DNA of 55,989 nt from NCBI GenBank assembly GCA_016212095.1, contig JACRHH010000023.1:1-55989 (forward strand). Reading direction: 5' to 3'. The position numbers and the translations under genes were made by a program. Within the stretch, counting starts at the first letter, position 1; each line of letters begins with the position of its first letter. Shown here one piece after another: positions 6,867-14,298 of the stretch. A model generated the notes under the pieces. It saw only the letters and a list, made by a program, of their open reading frames with translations. It made no database searches and was not told where the DNA came from. This DNA is from Nitrospirota bacterium. Its GTDB lineage: Bacteria; Nitrospirota; Thermodesulfovibrionia; SZUA-242.

Positions 6867-7686
6867 CCGCAAGTGCCGCAATCTCTTCCAGTTCCCAAAC
6901 GTGATCGGAAATACCTGCTTCCATCGCAGGGGTAACTCGAAGCGTCTTATGAATACGCGCAAAATTGTAATACATGAAATGCAATGAAACTGCGTGCGCC
7001 AAGTTTTCCACCTTCTTTGAGAAAGCATTTGTAAGCCGTGTAAAGCGCCTCATTGACATCCGCATGGTAAGGTTCTGGCGTTCAACGTAAGACGTTGAAA
7101 CATGCTTCTCGTCGGGTTTGCCCTGAACCGTAACTTTCGTAGCCGACACAAATTGAGACGGACTGTAACGCTTTTCAGCCTTCGAGTCTTCGCCGTACAT
7201 CTTGACCAGCATCGCGTAACCAATATCCGCACCGAACGATTCCTCAACCGCCTCAAGATACGCCTTGTGGCCGTCAGTGGTAAGCTGAACACGATTTTTG
7301 AGCCTACTGGCAAGGCTATGAATGAACTCAGCGGCTGTCTCAGAGTCACGCTTTCCGACCTGCCAGCATGGTACGATCTTCGTATCAGCGCAAATAGCCG
7401 TCCATGTCCAAACGTCACCAAAGCCGAATTGCCCTTGCTTCTCTTCTGGAACATTCTTTTGCTTCGAGTAGCAGAATGACCAAATCTCATCACACTGGAT
7501 ACGCTTGCATGGAAGGTTCACAAGTGTCTTGTCCTGATAGTCGAGGCAAGCCGATCCGACATCAGCCAACAGCTTCACGACCGTGTTTTTGGCCGCGCCT
7601 GTCATGCGGACGGTTGAGCGGATCGAATTGCCCTCAACCAGACAGGCGAGTATCTGAGCGCGTTGCCGGATGTTTTTCCTATTCAT
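6856..7686 (-). CDS. IS1-family transposase
   Basis: A 276-aa DDE transposase in a single frame, without the programmed frameshift used by classical IS1. It has an N-terminal helix-turn-helix (ILACLVEGNSIRSTVRMTGA), then the catalytic Asp in QCDEIWSF, a second Asp in LTTDGHKAYL, and the Glu in SYVERQNLTMRMSMRRF. The tail contains MYYNFARIHKTLRVTPAM, typical of IS1-like transposases of environmental bacteria. I used ATG 7686 (MNRKNIRQ) over upstream 7722 because the recognisable domain begins there. The stop codon sits in the left inverted repeat. No frameshift or missing catalytic residue is seen, so the enzyme may be active. Confidence 0.88.
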   Translation of the reverse strand: MNRKNIRQRAQILACLVEGNSIRSTVRMTGAAKNTVVKLLADVGSACLDYQDKTLVNLPCKRIQCDEIWSFCYSKQKNVPEEKQGQFGFGDVWTWTAICADTKIVPCWQVGKRDSETAAEFIHSLASRLKNRVQLTTDGHKAYLEAVEESFGADIGYAMLVKMYGEDSKAEKRYSPSQFVSATKVTVQGKPDEKHVSTSYVERQNLTMRMSMRRFTRLTNAFSKKVENLAHAVSLHFMYYNFARIHKTLRVTPAMEAGISDHVWELEEIAALADSN

Positions 7687-7751
7687 ACTGACCATTATGC
7701 TTGAGCGTGAAGGCAATGTCAAGCATTCATTGCACCCTTTAGGTGGATTAT

Positions 7752-7786
7752 GTGAGGGGCGGGATGCTACCGCCCCTCACATTTTT
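7752..7786 (+). terminator. Strong hairpin with T-run inside the IS element
   Basis: GTGAGGGGCGG (7752-7762) pairs perfectly with CCGCCCCTCAC (7770-7780), followed by ATTTTT. The T-run is on the plus strand, so it would stop incoming transcription from the acs side. On the minus strand it lies directly after the 39-aa gene. Confidence 0.65.
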
Positions 7787-7787
7787 G

Positions 7788-7907
7788 CTAGGCCTTTACC
7801 TGTATAGCCCAACACCGCTTACCAAACTGTGCAGCATACAAACGCTTGCCGGTTCGGGTGGTGATGAACGCTACATAGATATACCTATAACCTTCTTTGG
7901 CTATCAT
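7788..7907 (-). CDS. Small hypothetical passenger protein (39 aa)
   Basis: A short minus-strand gene with a very good ribosome site: GGAGAGG lies 7 nt before ATG 7907. The product, MIAKEGYRYIYVAFITTRTG at the start and ending KRCWAIQVKA, is basic and beta-rich. It resembles the tiny hypothetical proteins with a TGKRLYAAQFGK core found on mobile elements, but I cannot name a function. It lies between the unknown coiled-coil gene and the transposase on the same strand, and a strong hairpin starts just beyond its stop codon. Confidence 0.55.
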   Translation of the reverse strand: MIAKEGYRYIYVAFITTRTGKRLYAAQFGKRCWAIQVKA

Positions 7908-7963
7908 GGCGCACCTCTCCTGTTGAAGTTATTGGCCTTGACAACTTAGGGGGGGGAGCGGTA

Positions 7964-8073
7964 GAATATGCAAGTTTATCCTGCATATTCTTGGCTTATT
8001 CCGTAAGCCAAGGCCCACTATCCAAGATAGTGGTTAGGTTGAAAGAGCTTTGCGTTCGAGCGCAAAGCTCTTT
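7964..8073. other. Cluster of four consecutive inverted repeats
   Basis: Four near-adjacent hairpins: 7964-7972/7982-7990 (GAATATGCA), 7990-7998/8004-8012 (CTTGGCTTA), 8015-8022/8026-8033 (CCACTATC) and 8042-8054/8061-8073 (AAAGAGCTTTGCG). All arms are perfect. The last begins at the stop codon of the minus-strand gene at 8072 and may end its transcript. The others have no assigned role. A promoter-like TTGACA (7938) with an 18-nt spacer and TAGAAT (7962) reads into the cluster on the plus strand. Confidence 0.7.
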
Positions 8074-8581
8074 AACTTTCCGGTAACGTCATTCCTGCAA
8101 TCGTATTCTGGTAGAGCGACCAATATTTCTTGGTTTGCCCTAATCCATCCTCTCTCACTTTGATCTGTCCTTCTGATCCCATCCTTGACATTGTATTCCG
8201 AACCACATTCTTAAAATCCGCAGATTTTGTTGGATAGCCTTGTTTAATCAAAGTCTCTGCAACATCGGCCACTGTGAATTCCTTGCTTGGGCTTGAATCT
8301 AATATCTTTTGGATCGCTTCAGGCAGGTTCAAACGCTGGCTCGTGTTTTCAACCCGTGCCTCACCCACACCCTTAACATCTGATTCTGCTTCGCCCAAAA
8401 GATATTTTTTAAATATCACAATGACGTTGCGTAACTCCGACGCTTTGGCCTCAGACTGTGCGATGGTTTGCTGGTATTTTTCAATTCTAAATTGCGCACT
8501 AGAGATTGTTTCGTTGAGGCCCAACAATTCACTTTCAATCTCTTGGATGCGTCCTCGGACATCAACCATTCCGTTGTCCAT
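8072..8581 (-). CDS. Coiled-coil / winged-helix protein of unknown function (IS passenger)
   Basis: A 169-aa protein that I cannot assign to a named family. Residues 5-65 form a predicted coiled coil (RGRIQEIESELLGLNETISS and onward). The C-terminal 75 residues look like a winged helix-turn-helix: LPEAIQKILDSSPSKEFTVA, then DVAETLIKQGYP and NTMSRMGSEGQIKVRE. That layout suggests DNA binding, possibly element regulation. AGGAAGG lies about 11 nt before ATG 8581; a GTG at 8593 is an alternative start. The first gene of the passenger set is 131 bp upstream on the same strand. Confidence 0.6.
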   Translation of the reverse strand: MDNGMVDVRGRIQEIESELLGLNETISSAQFRIEKYQQTIAQSEAKASELRNVIVIFKKYLLGEAESDVKGVGEARVENTSQRLNLPEAIQKILDSSPSKEFTVADVAETLIKQGYPTKSADFKNVVRNTMSRMGSEGQIKVREDGLGQTKKYWSLYQNTIAGMTLPES

Positions 8582-8712
8582 GCGAAACACCACCTTCCTA
8601 AATATTTGCGCAATTGCAGGAGCGCAATATCAATATACCGCAAATATGTGTGGGTGTCAAATAAGTGAGTGTGGCGGGGTGATCGAGGCGAATTACTGCG
8701 AAGTAAAGGCGA

Positions 8713-8958
8713 TTAGCCTGCTTTAGACCCCCATCGTGTTTGTGCGGCTTTTCTTGCTATTTCTTTCCGTTGTTCGGGTGTGAGCTTCTCCGCCCGTGCC
8801 TTGCCGCCCTTCATCCCTCCCAAACGTCCAAGCTCTTGAGCGTGGATGTTCTTGGTGGACTCCGGTTCCGGCTCTTTTTCGCCAATAGCCTCAGAAACGA
8901 TACTTGCGGCAAGCCGGTTTAAATCGCGGGGCTGTTTTTTGCTTGAGCGTGTAGGCAT
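8713..8958 (-). CDS. Small basic KGG-motif protein (IS passenger)
   Basis: An 81-aa lysine/arginine-rich protein with an N-terminal region MPTRSSKKQPRDLNRLAASI, a Glu/Pro linker, and a C-terminal block LGRLGGMKGGKARAEKLTPE followed by QRKEIARKAAQTRW. This block occurs in many small uncharacterised proteins on plasmids and mobile elements and is presumably nucleic-acid binding; a precise role is not known to me. It lies 46 bp inside the right end of the IS, so it is part of the mobile unit. Confidence 0.6.
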   Translation of the reverse strand: MPTRSSKKQPRDLNRLAASIVSEAIGEKEPEPESTKNIHAQELGRLGGMKGGKARAEKLTPEQRKEIARKAAQTRWGSKAG

Positions 8959-9003
8959 GAATAATTATGACATATCACACCCCAACAGTAAATCACCGGA
9001 GAA

Positions 9004-9023
9004 ATTCAAACTGACCCACTACC
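9004..9023 (-). repeat. Right terminal inverted repeat of the IS1-family element
   Basis: Perfect inverted match to 6847-6866, followed by the second copy of the AACGCGGC target duplication. Confidence 0.9.
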
Positions 9024-9183
9024 AACGCGGCGATTTTGTTGACTTTTTCCCGTGGGCGTTGTAGCTTAACCGCATTCGACCATAACACCGGGGGGGCGCA
9101 GCCTCCTTCTTCTCATCCAATCAGGAATTTACAATCAAGAGTCAGCCGAAACGTTATAAAATTGGTCATGAAAGGAGCAATCA

Positions 9184-9435
9184 ATGAGCCTACGGCAAGT
9201 TACCATCGAAATTCCTGAAAAGGTCTTACTGGCTGAAAAGACAGACAGCGTGACTTTTGGGCGTGAACTACGGGTTCTGGCTGAGGTAAAACTATTTGAG
9301 ATGGGCAGGCTTTCGTCCGGGCGCGCCGCTGAACTCGCCGGGATGCCCAGAGTAGAATTTCTGCTTAGCCTGAATCGTTACAAGGTATTTCCTCTTGCTT
9401 CCGAACTGGATGATCTGGAACGTAACCATGGCTAA
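9184..9435 (+). CDS. UPF0175 family antitoxin-like protein
   Basis: An 83-aa protein with the UPF0175 pattern: a beta strand RQVTIEIPEKVL, then VLAEVKLFEMGRLSSGRAAE and LAGMPRVEFLLSLNRYKVFP, a helix-turn-helix-like core. UPF0175 proteins usually precede a PIN-domain (DUF3368) toxin and act as its antitoxin. Here no such partner follows, so the gene is an orphan or its toxin was lost. AAAGGAGC precedes the ATG with good spacing. It is the first gene after the IS element in a toxin-antitoxin island. Confidence 0.75.
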   Translation: MSLRQVTIEIPEKVLLAEKTDSVTFGRELRVLAEVKLFEMGRLSSGRAAELAGMPRVEFLLSLNRYKVFPLASELDDLERNHG

Positions 9436-9440
9436 CTTTT

Positions 9441-9557
9441 GGCTAACGAGTGAACGAAACGTGGTAAAAGCAGGCTGACAACCAGACGGCGGGGAGCAGC
9501 GTTTGCGCTAATCGCGGCAAACGCATTGGCGCGGCCGGTTATTTGGAGCGTTATCCC
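9441..9557 (+). repeat. attC-like imperfect inverted repeat 1
   Basis: The left end GGCTAACG (9441-9448) is complementary to CGTTA in GGAGCGTTATCC (9546-9557). Inside are GCCGGTTAT, the partner box, and a strong hairpin GCGTTTG/CAAACGC (9500-9526). The right end coincides with the vapC stop codon. The layout resembles an integron attC site between a UPF0175 cassette and the vapBC cassette, but the boxes deviate from the RYYYAAC/GTTRRRY consensus. Confidence 0.35.
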
Positions 9558-9946
9558 GCAGTCAGCGCAATTGTGCGAGTCGGAAATGAACGTAATAGCT
9601 TCTTGTCTGCCGTTACCAGCTTTGTGTTGAGCTTGGTTGCCAACGCAATGAATTCGCAGTCGTACGCCGAGCAGTCGCTGTCACGCACAAGCTCAAGGAC
9701 AGTGCGCGAATCGACTTCAAACTCCGCCCCAGAAAGCAAGCTTTCGGCCTCAGCTTGCAGGCTGCACGCTTGGTCAAAAGTGAGAGCCTTCCGCCTCGTA
9801 TAGCCGGCCAAAATGTTACGAAACTCACTACGCCAAAGAACAGGTGCCGCCCACTCCGGGTCGCGTTCAAGTAACGCTTCAGCATCAGCGGTGCGGTCGC
9901 CTGGCAAGTATAGGTATGCCAAAATGTTAGTATCCACCACAATCAT
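9551..9946 (-). CDS. vapC: VapC-type PIN-domain ribonuclease toxin
   Basis: A 131-aa PIN-domain protein. Acidic metal ligands are visible: Asp5 in IVVDTNILAYLY, Glu41 in LWRSEFRNIL, Asp in DCSAYDCEFIALA, and Asp in LVTADKKLLRSFP. VapC toxins cut specific RNAs, often initiator tRNA or rRNA, when their antitoxin is degraded. The ATG overlaps the antitoxin stop by 4 bp, so the two are translationally coupled. All catalytic positions are intact. The stop codon lies in an attC-like repeat. Confidence 0.9.
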   Translation of the reverse strand: MIVVDTNILAYLYLPGDRTADAEALLERDPEWAAPVLWRSEFRNILAGYTRRKALTFDQACSLQAEAESLLSGAEFEVDSRTVLELVRDSDCSAYDCEFIALATKLNTKLVTADKKLLRSFPTRTIALTAG

Positions 9947-10188
9947 GGCCGTCCCTCGCGCTTCAGTTCATCAATGTCACGCGCTCGGAACTTTCCATTT
10001 GGCAATCCCTCACGTAGTTCCCGAGCACGAGCCAACCTCTCGGTGGGCGTTACCTTGGTCGGTAGCAGTACCGACTCAAGGCACACTAGGGCTTCGCTAT
10101 TCATGCTGCGGCGGTGTGCTTCGGCTGAATGCTTCAGCCGGTCATATACAACGTCCGGAATGTTCTTTAGTGTCAGTGTCGTGGGCAT
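9943..10188 (-). CDS. vapB: FitA/VapB-like ribbon-helix-helix antitoxin
   Basis: An 81-aa antitoxin. MPTTLTLKNIPDVVYDRLKH is the Arc/MetJ-type ribbon-helix-helix DNA-binding part, followed by AEAHRRSMNSEALVCLESVL. The C-terminal segment with GLPNGKFRARDIDELKREG should wrap around and inhibit the VapC active site. Start at 10188 is set by GGAGG 5 nt before the ATG; upstream in-frame starts lack this. The promoter region around 10200-10240 contains the palindrome CATAATGGAACCATTATG (10202-10219), a likely operator for autoregulation. Confidence 0.85.
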   Translation of the reverse strand: MPTTLTLKNIPDVVYDRLKHSAEAHRRSMNSEALVCLESVLLPTKVTPTERLARARELREGLPNGKFRARDIDELKREGRP

Positions 10189-10201
10189 ATCAACCTCCAT
10201 C

Positions 10202-10219
10202 CATAATGGAACCATTATG
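10202..10219 (-). promoter_or_regulatory. Palindrome upstream of vapBC, likely autoregulatory operator
   Basis: CATAATGG / CCATTATG inverted halves separated by AA, a few bases before the vapB Shine-Dalgarno. Ribbon-helix-helix antitoxins typically bind such sites with their toxin. Confidence 0.55.
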
Positions 10220-10271
10220 GTGTTAATTTGGTCATCAGTCAAGTTGAGAGTATTCGCTCGTGCCAAAATGT

Positions 10272-10340
10272 GGGCTACCCATCCATCAACACGGACTGGC
10301 GCGATAAGGCCGCGCCAGCCGGTTATGCGTCCCGTTAGCT
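10272..10340 (+). repeat. attC-like imperfect inverted repeat 2
   Basis: GGGCTAC at the left pairs with GTTAGCT at the right; inside, CATCAACACGGACTGGCGCG folds onto CGCGCCAGCCGGTTATG with a few extra bases on one side, as in attC sites. The right half (GCCGGTTAT, then CGTTA) matches that of repeat 1. It separates vapBC from the phd-parE pair. Confidence 0.4.
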
Positions 10341-10419
10341 GCGAGGATCTCGGCGAAATAAACCCTGTTGCTGATAACCAGTCTGAATATGGTACTGTAT
10401 TTGGTCAGGAGGTGACGCC

Positions 10420-10701
10420 ATGAAAGTATCAACCGATATTAAACCAATTTCTTATCTAAAATCTCACGCCGCAGATATTTTGAAACAAATCAACGACACT
10501 CACCGCCCAATTGTCATAACGCAAAATGGAGAACCGAGAGCCGTTGTTCAAGACCCGGATAGTTACGACAATATGCGAAATGCAATTGGCATTCTTAAGC
10601 TAATTTCACAAGGCGAGGAAGAGGTAAGGCAGGGAAGATCAAGAGAGCAAGAGGAGGTATTTCAAGACATTGAATTATTGCTGGCAAATAATGACAAATG
10701 A
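10420..10701 (+). CDS. Phd/YefM family antitoxin
   Basis: A 93-aa Phd/YefM-type antitoxin: MKVSTDIKPISYLKSHAADI, then RPIVITQNGEPRAVVQDPDS, the standard dimerisation and DNA-binding fold, and an acidic C-terminal tail that would neutralise the toxin. AGGAGGTG precedes the ATG. The stop overlaps the toxin start by 4 bp. The pair is visibly AT-richer than the surrounding core genes and than vapBC, which supports separate acquisition. Confidence 0.88.
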   Translation: MKVSTDIKPISYLKSHAADILKQINDTHRPIVITQNGEPRAVVQDPDSYDNMRNAIGILKLISQGEEEVRQGRSREQEEVFQDIELLLANNDK

Positions 10702-11036
10702 GCACAATCATTAATGTTAAATGGTCAAGTGTTGCCGAAAATGATTTACGAAGAATAATTGAATACATTGCAAGAGACAATATTGCCAATGCCAGAAAAG
10801 TCTTCGAACGTATAAAGGAGAAAACTGCCGACCTTGACCAACTTCCAGACAGGGGACGGATTGTTCCAGAATTACAAGATTATGGGATAACGCTGTATCG
10901 TGAAATAATTGTCTCCCCGTGGAGGATAATTTACAGGCCAACTGACAAGGCTGTACACGTTTTATCTGTTATCGACTCGCGACAAAACATTGAAGACATT
11001 TTACTTAACCGTTTGATCTTCGGCGCAGCCAACTAA
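10698..11036 (+). CDS. RelE/ParE superfamily toxin
   Basis: A 112-aa toxin of the RelE/ParE fold. Family features are VKWSSVAENDLRRIIEYIAR, LDQLPDRGRIVPEL, and the strand YREIIVSPWRIIYRPTDKAV followed by VLSVIDSRQN. The RPT/SPWRIIYR signature is closer to ParE (gyrase inhibitor) and YoeB-like members than to classical RelE, so the cellular target is uncertain. It is translationally coupled to the Phd-type antitoxin. It ends at a CTAACCC that could be the remnant of another cassette boundary. Confidence 0.85.
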   Translation: MSTIINVKWSSVAENDLRRIIEYIARDNIANARKVFERIKEKTADLDQLPDRGRIVPELQDYGITLYREIIVSPWRIIYRPTDKAVHVLSVIDSRQNIEDILLNRLIFGAAN

Positions 11037-11104
11037 CCCGCCCCCTTTTATTGCATCGACAGCCGCAACTGCAAAACCCCGCCAAGCTATGCTATCGTTA
11101 TGGC

Positions 11105-12064
11105 ATGAATAATGCTCTCAATATAATTGGAATAGACCTTGGCGGCACGCACATGCGGGCGTCGCTTGTGAACTCAGCCGGTGAAATACTGGCGTCCGAA
11201 AAGGATAAAACGCCCAAAACGCCGGATGCGCTTCTTGCGCTGCTGCAGAATATGACCGAGGCGGTGTCGAAGGAAAAACCGGCGGCCATCGGCCTGGCAA
11301 CCGCCGGGCTTGTTGACGGCAAAAACGGCGTCATACTTGTATCCCCCAACATGGAAGCTGCTGTCGGGCAGCCGATATGCTCAATGCTTGCGGAACGCTT
11401 TTCGGTTCCGGTAGCCATCTGCAACGATGCCTCGGCGGCAGCCGTGGGCGAGAAATGGATGGGCGCGGGACGCGAGTTCGACAACTTCATCCTGCTCACG
11501 CTTGGAACCGGCATAGGCGGCGGCGTAGTTCATAACGGCAGGGTGCTGGACATCGCTGCGGAGCTTGGACACATGACGATAGACCTGAACGGACGCCGCT
11601 GTTCGTGCGGCATGTACGGATGCCTGGAGGCATACGCCTCGGCGTCGGCCATAGTGCAGCGCGCAACACAAGAGATGAGCGCGGGCCGTGAAAGCATGAT
11701 AAAGGAACGTTGCGACGGAAATTTCTACAAGGCCACGGCGTCGGTAATCTACGATCTGGCGCTTGAGGGCGACATCCTGAGCCGCGAGGTGCTGAAAGAC
11801 GCCGGCTCGTATCTCGGCATCGGCATCGCCTCTCTGGTGAACATTTTCAGCCCGCAGGCGGTGATCATAGGCGGCGGCGTGCGCGGCGCGTGGAATTTCA
11901 TCTACCCCGAAATCAAGGCGCGCGTTTCCAAGATATCGTTTGCTCCGCTTGTGGCCGATCTTAAAATCCTGCCGTCGGAGCTATCCGACACCGCCGGAGT
12001 TCTTGGCGCGGCGCGCATTGCGCTCGATCTTCTTTCAGAAAGGCGTGCCGGAGAGTTCGCGTAA
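11105..12064 (+). CDS. ROK-family glucokinase
   Basis: A 319-aa cytoplasmic sugar kinase of the ROK family that would phosphorylate glucose (or a related hexose) with ATP. It has the phosphate-binding IIGIDLGGTHMRASLV, the sugar/ATP motif LTLGTGIGGGVV, the ROK signature with catalytic region AAELGHMTID, and the zinc loop CSCGMYGCLEAYAS. A C-terminal SLVNIFSPQAVIIGGGV closes the fold. ATG 11105 is chosen because the domain begins two residues later. There is no Shine-Dalgarno; a weak TATCGT 6 nt upstream suggests another leaderless start. lepA follows after 24 bp. Confidence 0.85.
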   Translation: MNNALNIIGIDLGGTHMRASLVNSAGEILASEKDKTPKTPDALLALLQNMTEAVSKEKPAAIGLATAGLVDGKNGVILVSPNMEAAVGQPICSMLAERFSVPVAICNDASAAAVGEKWMGAGREFDNFILLTLGTGIGGGVVHNGRVLDIAAELGHMTIDLNGRRCSCGMYGCLEAYASASAIVQRATQEMSAGRESMIKERCDGNFYKATASVIYDLALEGDILSREVLKDAGSYLGIGIASLVNIFSPQAVIIGGGVRGAWNFIYPEIKARVSKISFAPLVADLKILPSELSDTAGVLGAARIALDLLSERRAGEFA

Positions 12065-12088
12065 CGCTGGCTTCGGTTTCGGTTCAAC

Positions 12089-13882
12089 ATGCCGTCCAAT
12101 ATCAGGAATTTCTCGATTATCGCCCATATAGATCACGGGAAGACAACCCTTTCCGACAGGCTGCTTGAGGCTACCGGCGCGCTCACCAAGCGCGAGATGT
12201 CGGAGCAGGTGCTCGACTCAATGGACTTGGAGCGCGAACGCGGCATCACGATCAAGTCGCACGCCGTGCGCCTCGACTACATCGCGTCCGACGGCAAGCC
12301 CTACATCCTTAACCTTATCGATACGCCGGGCCATGTGGACTTCAACTACGAAGTTTCGCGCAGCCTTGCCGCCTGTGAAGGCGCGCTGCTGATTGTTGAC
12401 GCCACTCAGGGCGTCGAGGCGCAGACGCTTGCAAACGCCTATCTGGCAATCGACAACAATCTTGAAATTATTCCTGTTATCAACAAGATAGACCTTCCTG
12501 CCGCCGACCCCGAAGGGGCCGCCGAGCAGATCGAGGAAGTTGTGGGTCTGGACGCGTCGGGCGCGATAAACGCGTCGGCCAAGCAGGGCGTAGGCATAGC
12601 CGAAATCCTCGAAGCGATAGTAAAAAGAGTGCCTCCTGCCGCAAATTCCGTTAACGAGCCGCTTGCCGCGCTAATCTTCGACTCGTGGTTCGACAACTAT
12701 CAGGGCGTGATAATGCTTGCGCGGCTCTTCAGCGGCACGGTCAAGCCCGGCGAACGGATCAGGATGATGGCAACCGGCGGCGAGTATGAGGTGCTTGAGC
12801 TTGGCGTGCTTACGCCAAAGCGCGAGAAGGTGTCAAGCCTTTCCGCAGGCGAAGTGGGCTACATCGTGGCCGGAATCAAGCGGATTCAGGACACGCGCAT
12901 AGGCGACACGATAACGCACGTCAACAGGCAGGCCGCAGCCGCCCTTCCGGGCTACAAGGAAGTGAAGGCGATGGTCTTCTGCGGCATCTACCCCACAGAA
13001 ACCGAGCAGTACGAGGAACTGCGCGACGCCATGGAAAAGCTCCGCCTGAACGATTCGTCGTTCAGCTACGAGCCGGAAACGTCGGTTGCGCTCGGATTTG
13101 GCTTCCGTTGCGGATTTCTGGGTCTGCTGCACATGGAGATCATCCGCGAGCGGCTTGAGCGGGAGTTCAATCTATCGCTTTTAAGCACCGCGCCCACTGT
13201 GATTTACCGGGTCATTCTGACCGACGGATCGGTAATCATGATCGACAGCCCGTCGAAGATGCCGCCGCAACAAAACATCGAAACGGTTGAAGAGCCATAC
13301 GTGAAGGCGACGATTTTCCTGCCTTCCGAATACGCGGGCGGAGTGCTGGAACTTTGCCAGTCGAAGCGCGGAACGCAGGTGGAGCTTGGCTACATCGGCC
13401 CCGGACGCATGAAGCTGGTCTACGATTTCCCCCTGAACGAAATACTCTGGGACTTCTTCGACCGCCTGAAATCGGCCTCGCGCGGCTATGCGTCGCTCGA
13501 CTACGAGCCGATCGGCTACAAGCCCGGCAATCTGGTGAAGCTCGACATTCTTCTAAACGGCGAGCAGGTTGACGCGCTTTCGATGATCGTTCACCGCGAC
13601 AACTCCTACCCGCGCGGCAGGCAGGCGGCTGAAAAGCTTCGCGCGGTCATCCCGAAGCAGATGTTCGAGGTGGTGATTCAGGCGGCAATCGGCGGAAAGA
13701 TCGTCGCCCGCGAATCCATCTCGGCCATGCGAAAGAACGTCACGGCCAAATGCTACGGCGGCGACATCACCCGAAAGCGCAAGCTCCTGGAAAAGCAGAA
13801 AGAGGGCAAGAAGCGGATGAAGCAGGTGGGCCGGGTGGAGGTTCCGCAGGAGGCGTTTCTGTCGGTGCTGAAGGTGGATTAG
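12089..13882 (+). CDS. lepA: Elongation factor 4 (LepA)
   Basis: A 597-aa translational GTPase of normal length. It has the G1 motif [10 protein letters not shown], the switch region [15 protein letters not shown] (G3), NKIDLP (G4), domain II, EF-G-like domains III and V ([20 protein letters not shown]), and the LepA-specific C-terminal domain ending in AFLSVLKVD. LepA acts on stalled or mispositioned ribosomes. It lies 24 bp after the glucokinase and is probably co-transcribed. No Shine-Dalgarno is seen before the ATG. Confidence 0.96.
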   Translation: MPSNIRNFSIIAHIDHGKTTLSDRLLEATGALTKREMSEQVLDSMDLERERGITIKSHAVRLDYIASDGKPYILNLIDTPGHVDFNYEVSRSLAACEGALLIVDATQGVEAQTLANAYLAIDNNLEIIPVINKIDLPAADPEGAAEQIEEVVGLDASGAINASAKQGVGIAEILEAIVKRVPPAANSVNEPLAALIFDSWFDNYQGVIMLARLFSGTVKPGERIRMMATGGEYEVLELGVLTPKREKVSSLSAGEVGYIVAGIKRIQDTRIGDTITHVNRQAAAALPGYKEVKAMVFCGIYPTETEQYEELRDAMEKLRLNDSSFSYEPETSVALGFGFRCGFLGLLHMEIIRERLEREFNLSLLSTAPTVIYRVILTDGSVIMIDSPSKMPPQQNIETVEEPYVKATIFLPSEYAGGVLELCQSKRGTQVELGYIGPGRMKLVYDFPLNEILWDFFDRLKSASRGYASLDYEPIGYKPGNLVKLDILLNGEQVDALSMIVHRDNSYPRGRQAAEKLRAVIPKQMFEVVIQAAIGGKIVARESISAMRKNVTAKCYGGDITRKRKLLEKQKEGKKRMKQVGRVEVPQEAFLSVLKVD

Positions 13883-14013
13883 GGGGGCTATCGTTTGCCT
13901 GCCGGAAGTTGCGTTCCTGCTTGTTGAAAAACATCCGCTGCCGGACTGCATCCGGTGCGTTCGCGGCGGGCAGTGAACAGGTTATTTAACCATCGCGAGT
14001 TTTTTTCGGACGC

Positions 14014-14043
14014 TTGACTGCAACCACCCAAACAGCCGACAAT
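14014..14043 (+). promoter_or_regulatory. Promoter of xseB-ispA-dxs
   Basis: TTGACT (14014-14019), an 18-nt spacer and GACAAT (14038-14043). The expected start point (14050) is the A of the xseB ATG. The 131-bp gap between lepA and here contains no gene I can support. Confidence 0.5.
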
Positions 14044-14049
14044 AACCGC

Positions 14050-14298
14050 ATGAAATTCGAAGACGCGTTCAAGCGGCTGGAAGAAGTTGTCGGCAAAATG
14101 GAAAAGGGCGACATGTCGCTGGATGCCTCGCTGAAGTCTTTCGAAGAGGGAATAAAGCTGTCGCGTTTTCTCACATCCAGGCTCGAAGAAGCCGAAGGGC
14201 GCGTCATGCTTCTGCTCAAGGACGAAAAAGGCGTGCTTTCAGAAACGCCGTTCGATGCCGAACCTGAAATGGAATCATCCGAAGACAGTGGAACTTAA
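14050..14298 (+). CDS. xseB: Exodeoxyribonuclease VII small subunit
   Basis: An 82-aa XseB: MKFEDAFKRLEEVVGKMEKG, then LDASLKSFEEGIKLSRF and the acidic tail. XseB binds XseA to form exonuclease VII, which degrades single-stranded DNA ends to oligonucleotides. The large subunit gene is not in the window. ATG 14050 is preferred to the in-frame TTG at 14014, which is part of the -35 element. It overlaps ispA by 44 bp if that gene starts at 14255. The order xseB-ispA-dxs is common in bacteria. Confidence 0.9.
   Translation: MKFEDAFKRLEEVVGKMEKGDMSLDASLKSFEEGIKLSRFLTSRLEEAEGRVMLLLKDEKGVLSETPFDAEPEMESSEDSGT

Larger units (their letters stand above)
6847..9023. mobile_element. IS1-family insertion element with passenger genes
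   Basis: A 2177-bp element bounded by perfect 20-bp terminal inverted repeats beginning GGTAGTGGGTCAG (6847-6866 and 9004-9023). It is flanked by an 8-bp direct duplication AACGCGGC (6839-6846 and 9024-9031). Eight- to nine-bp duplications and the transposase type fit the IS1 family. Besides the transposase it carries at least three other minus-strand genes, a strong terminator and a cluster of hairpins, about 1.3 kb of cargo. Perfect ends and an intact transposase suggest recent insertion. Confidence 0.85.

Noticed and set aside
7938-7967. TTGACA-18-TAGAAT as a promoter for a plus-strand gene in the IS element
   Set aside because: No plus-strand gene follows; kept only as a possible promoter of a structured RNA.
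9032-9183. First attC or attI site directly right of the IS element
   Set aside because: GGGCGTTGTAGC is suggestive, but no complementary left half survives, so it cannot be supported.
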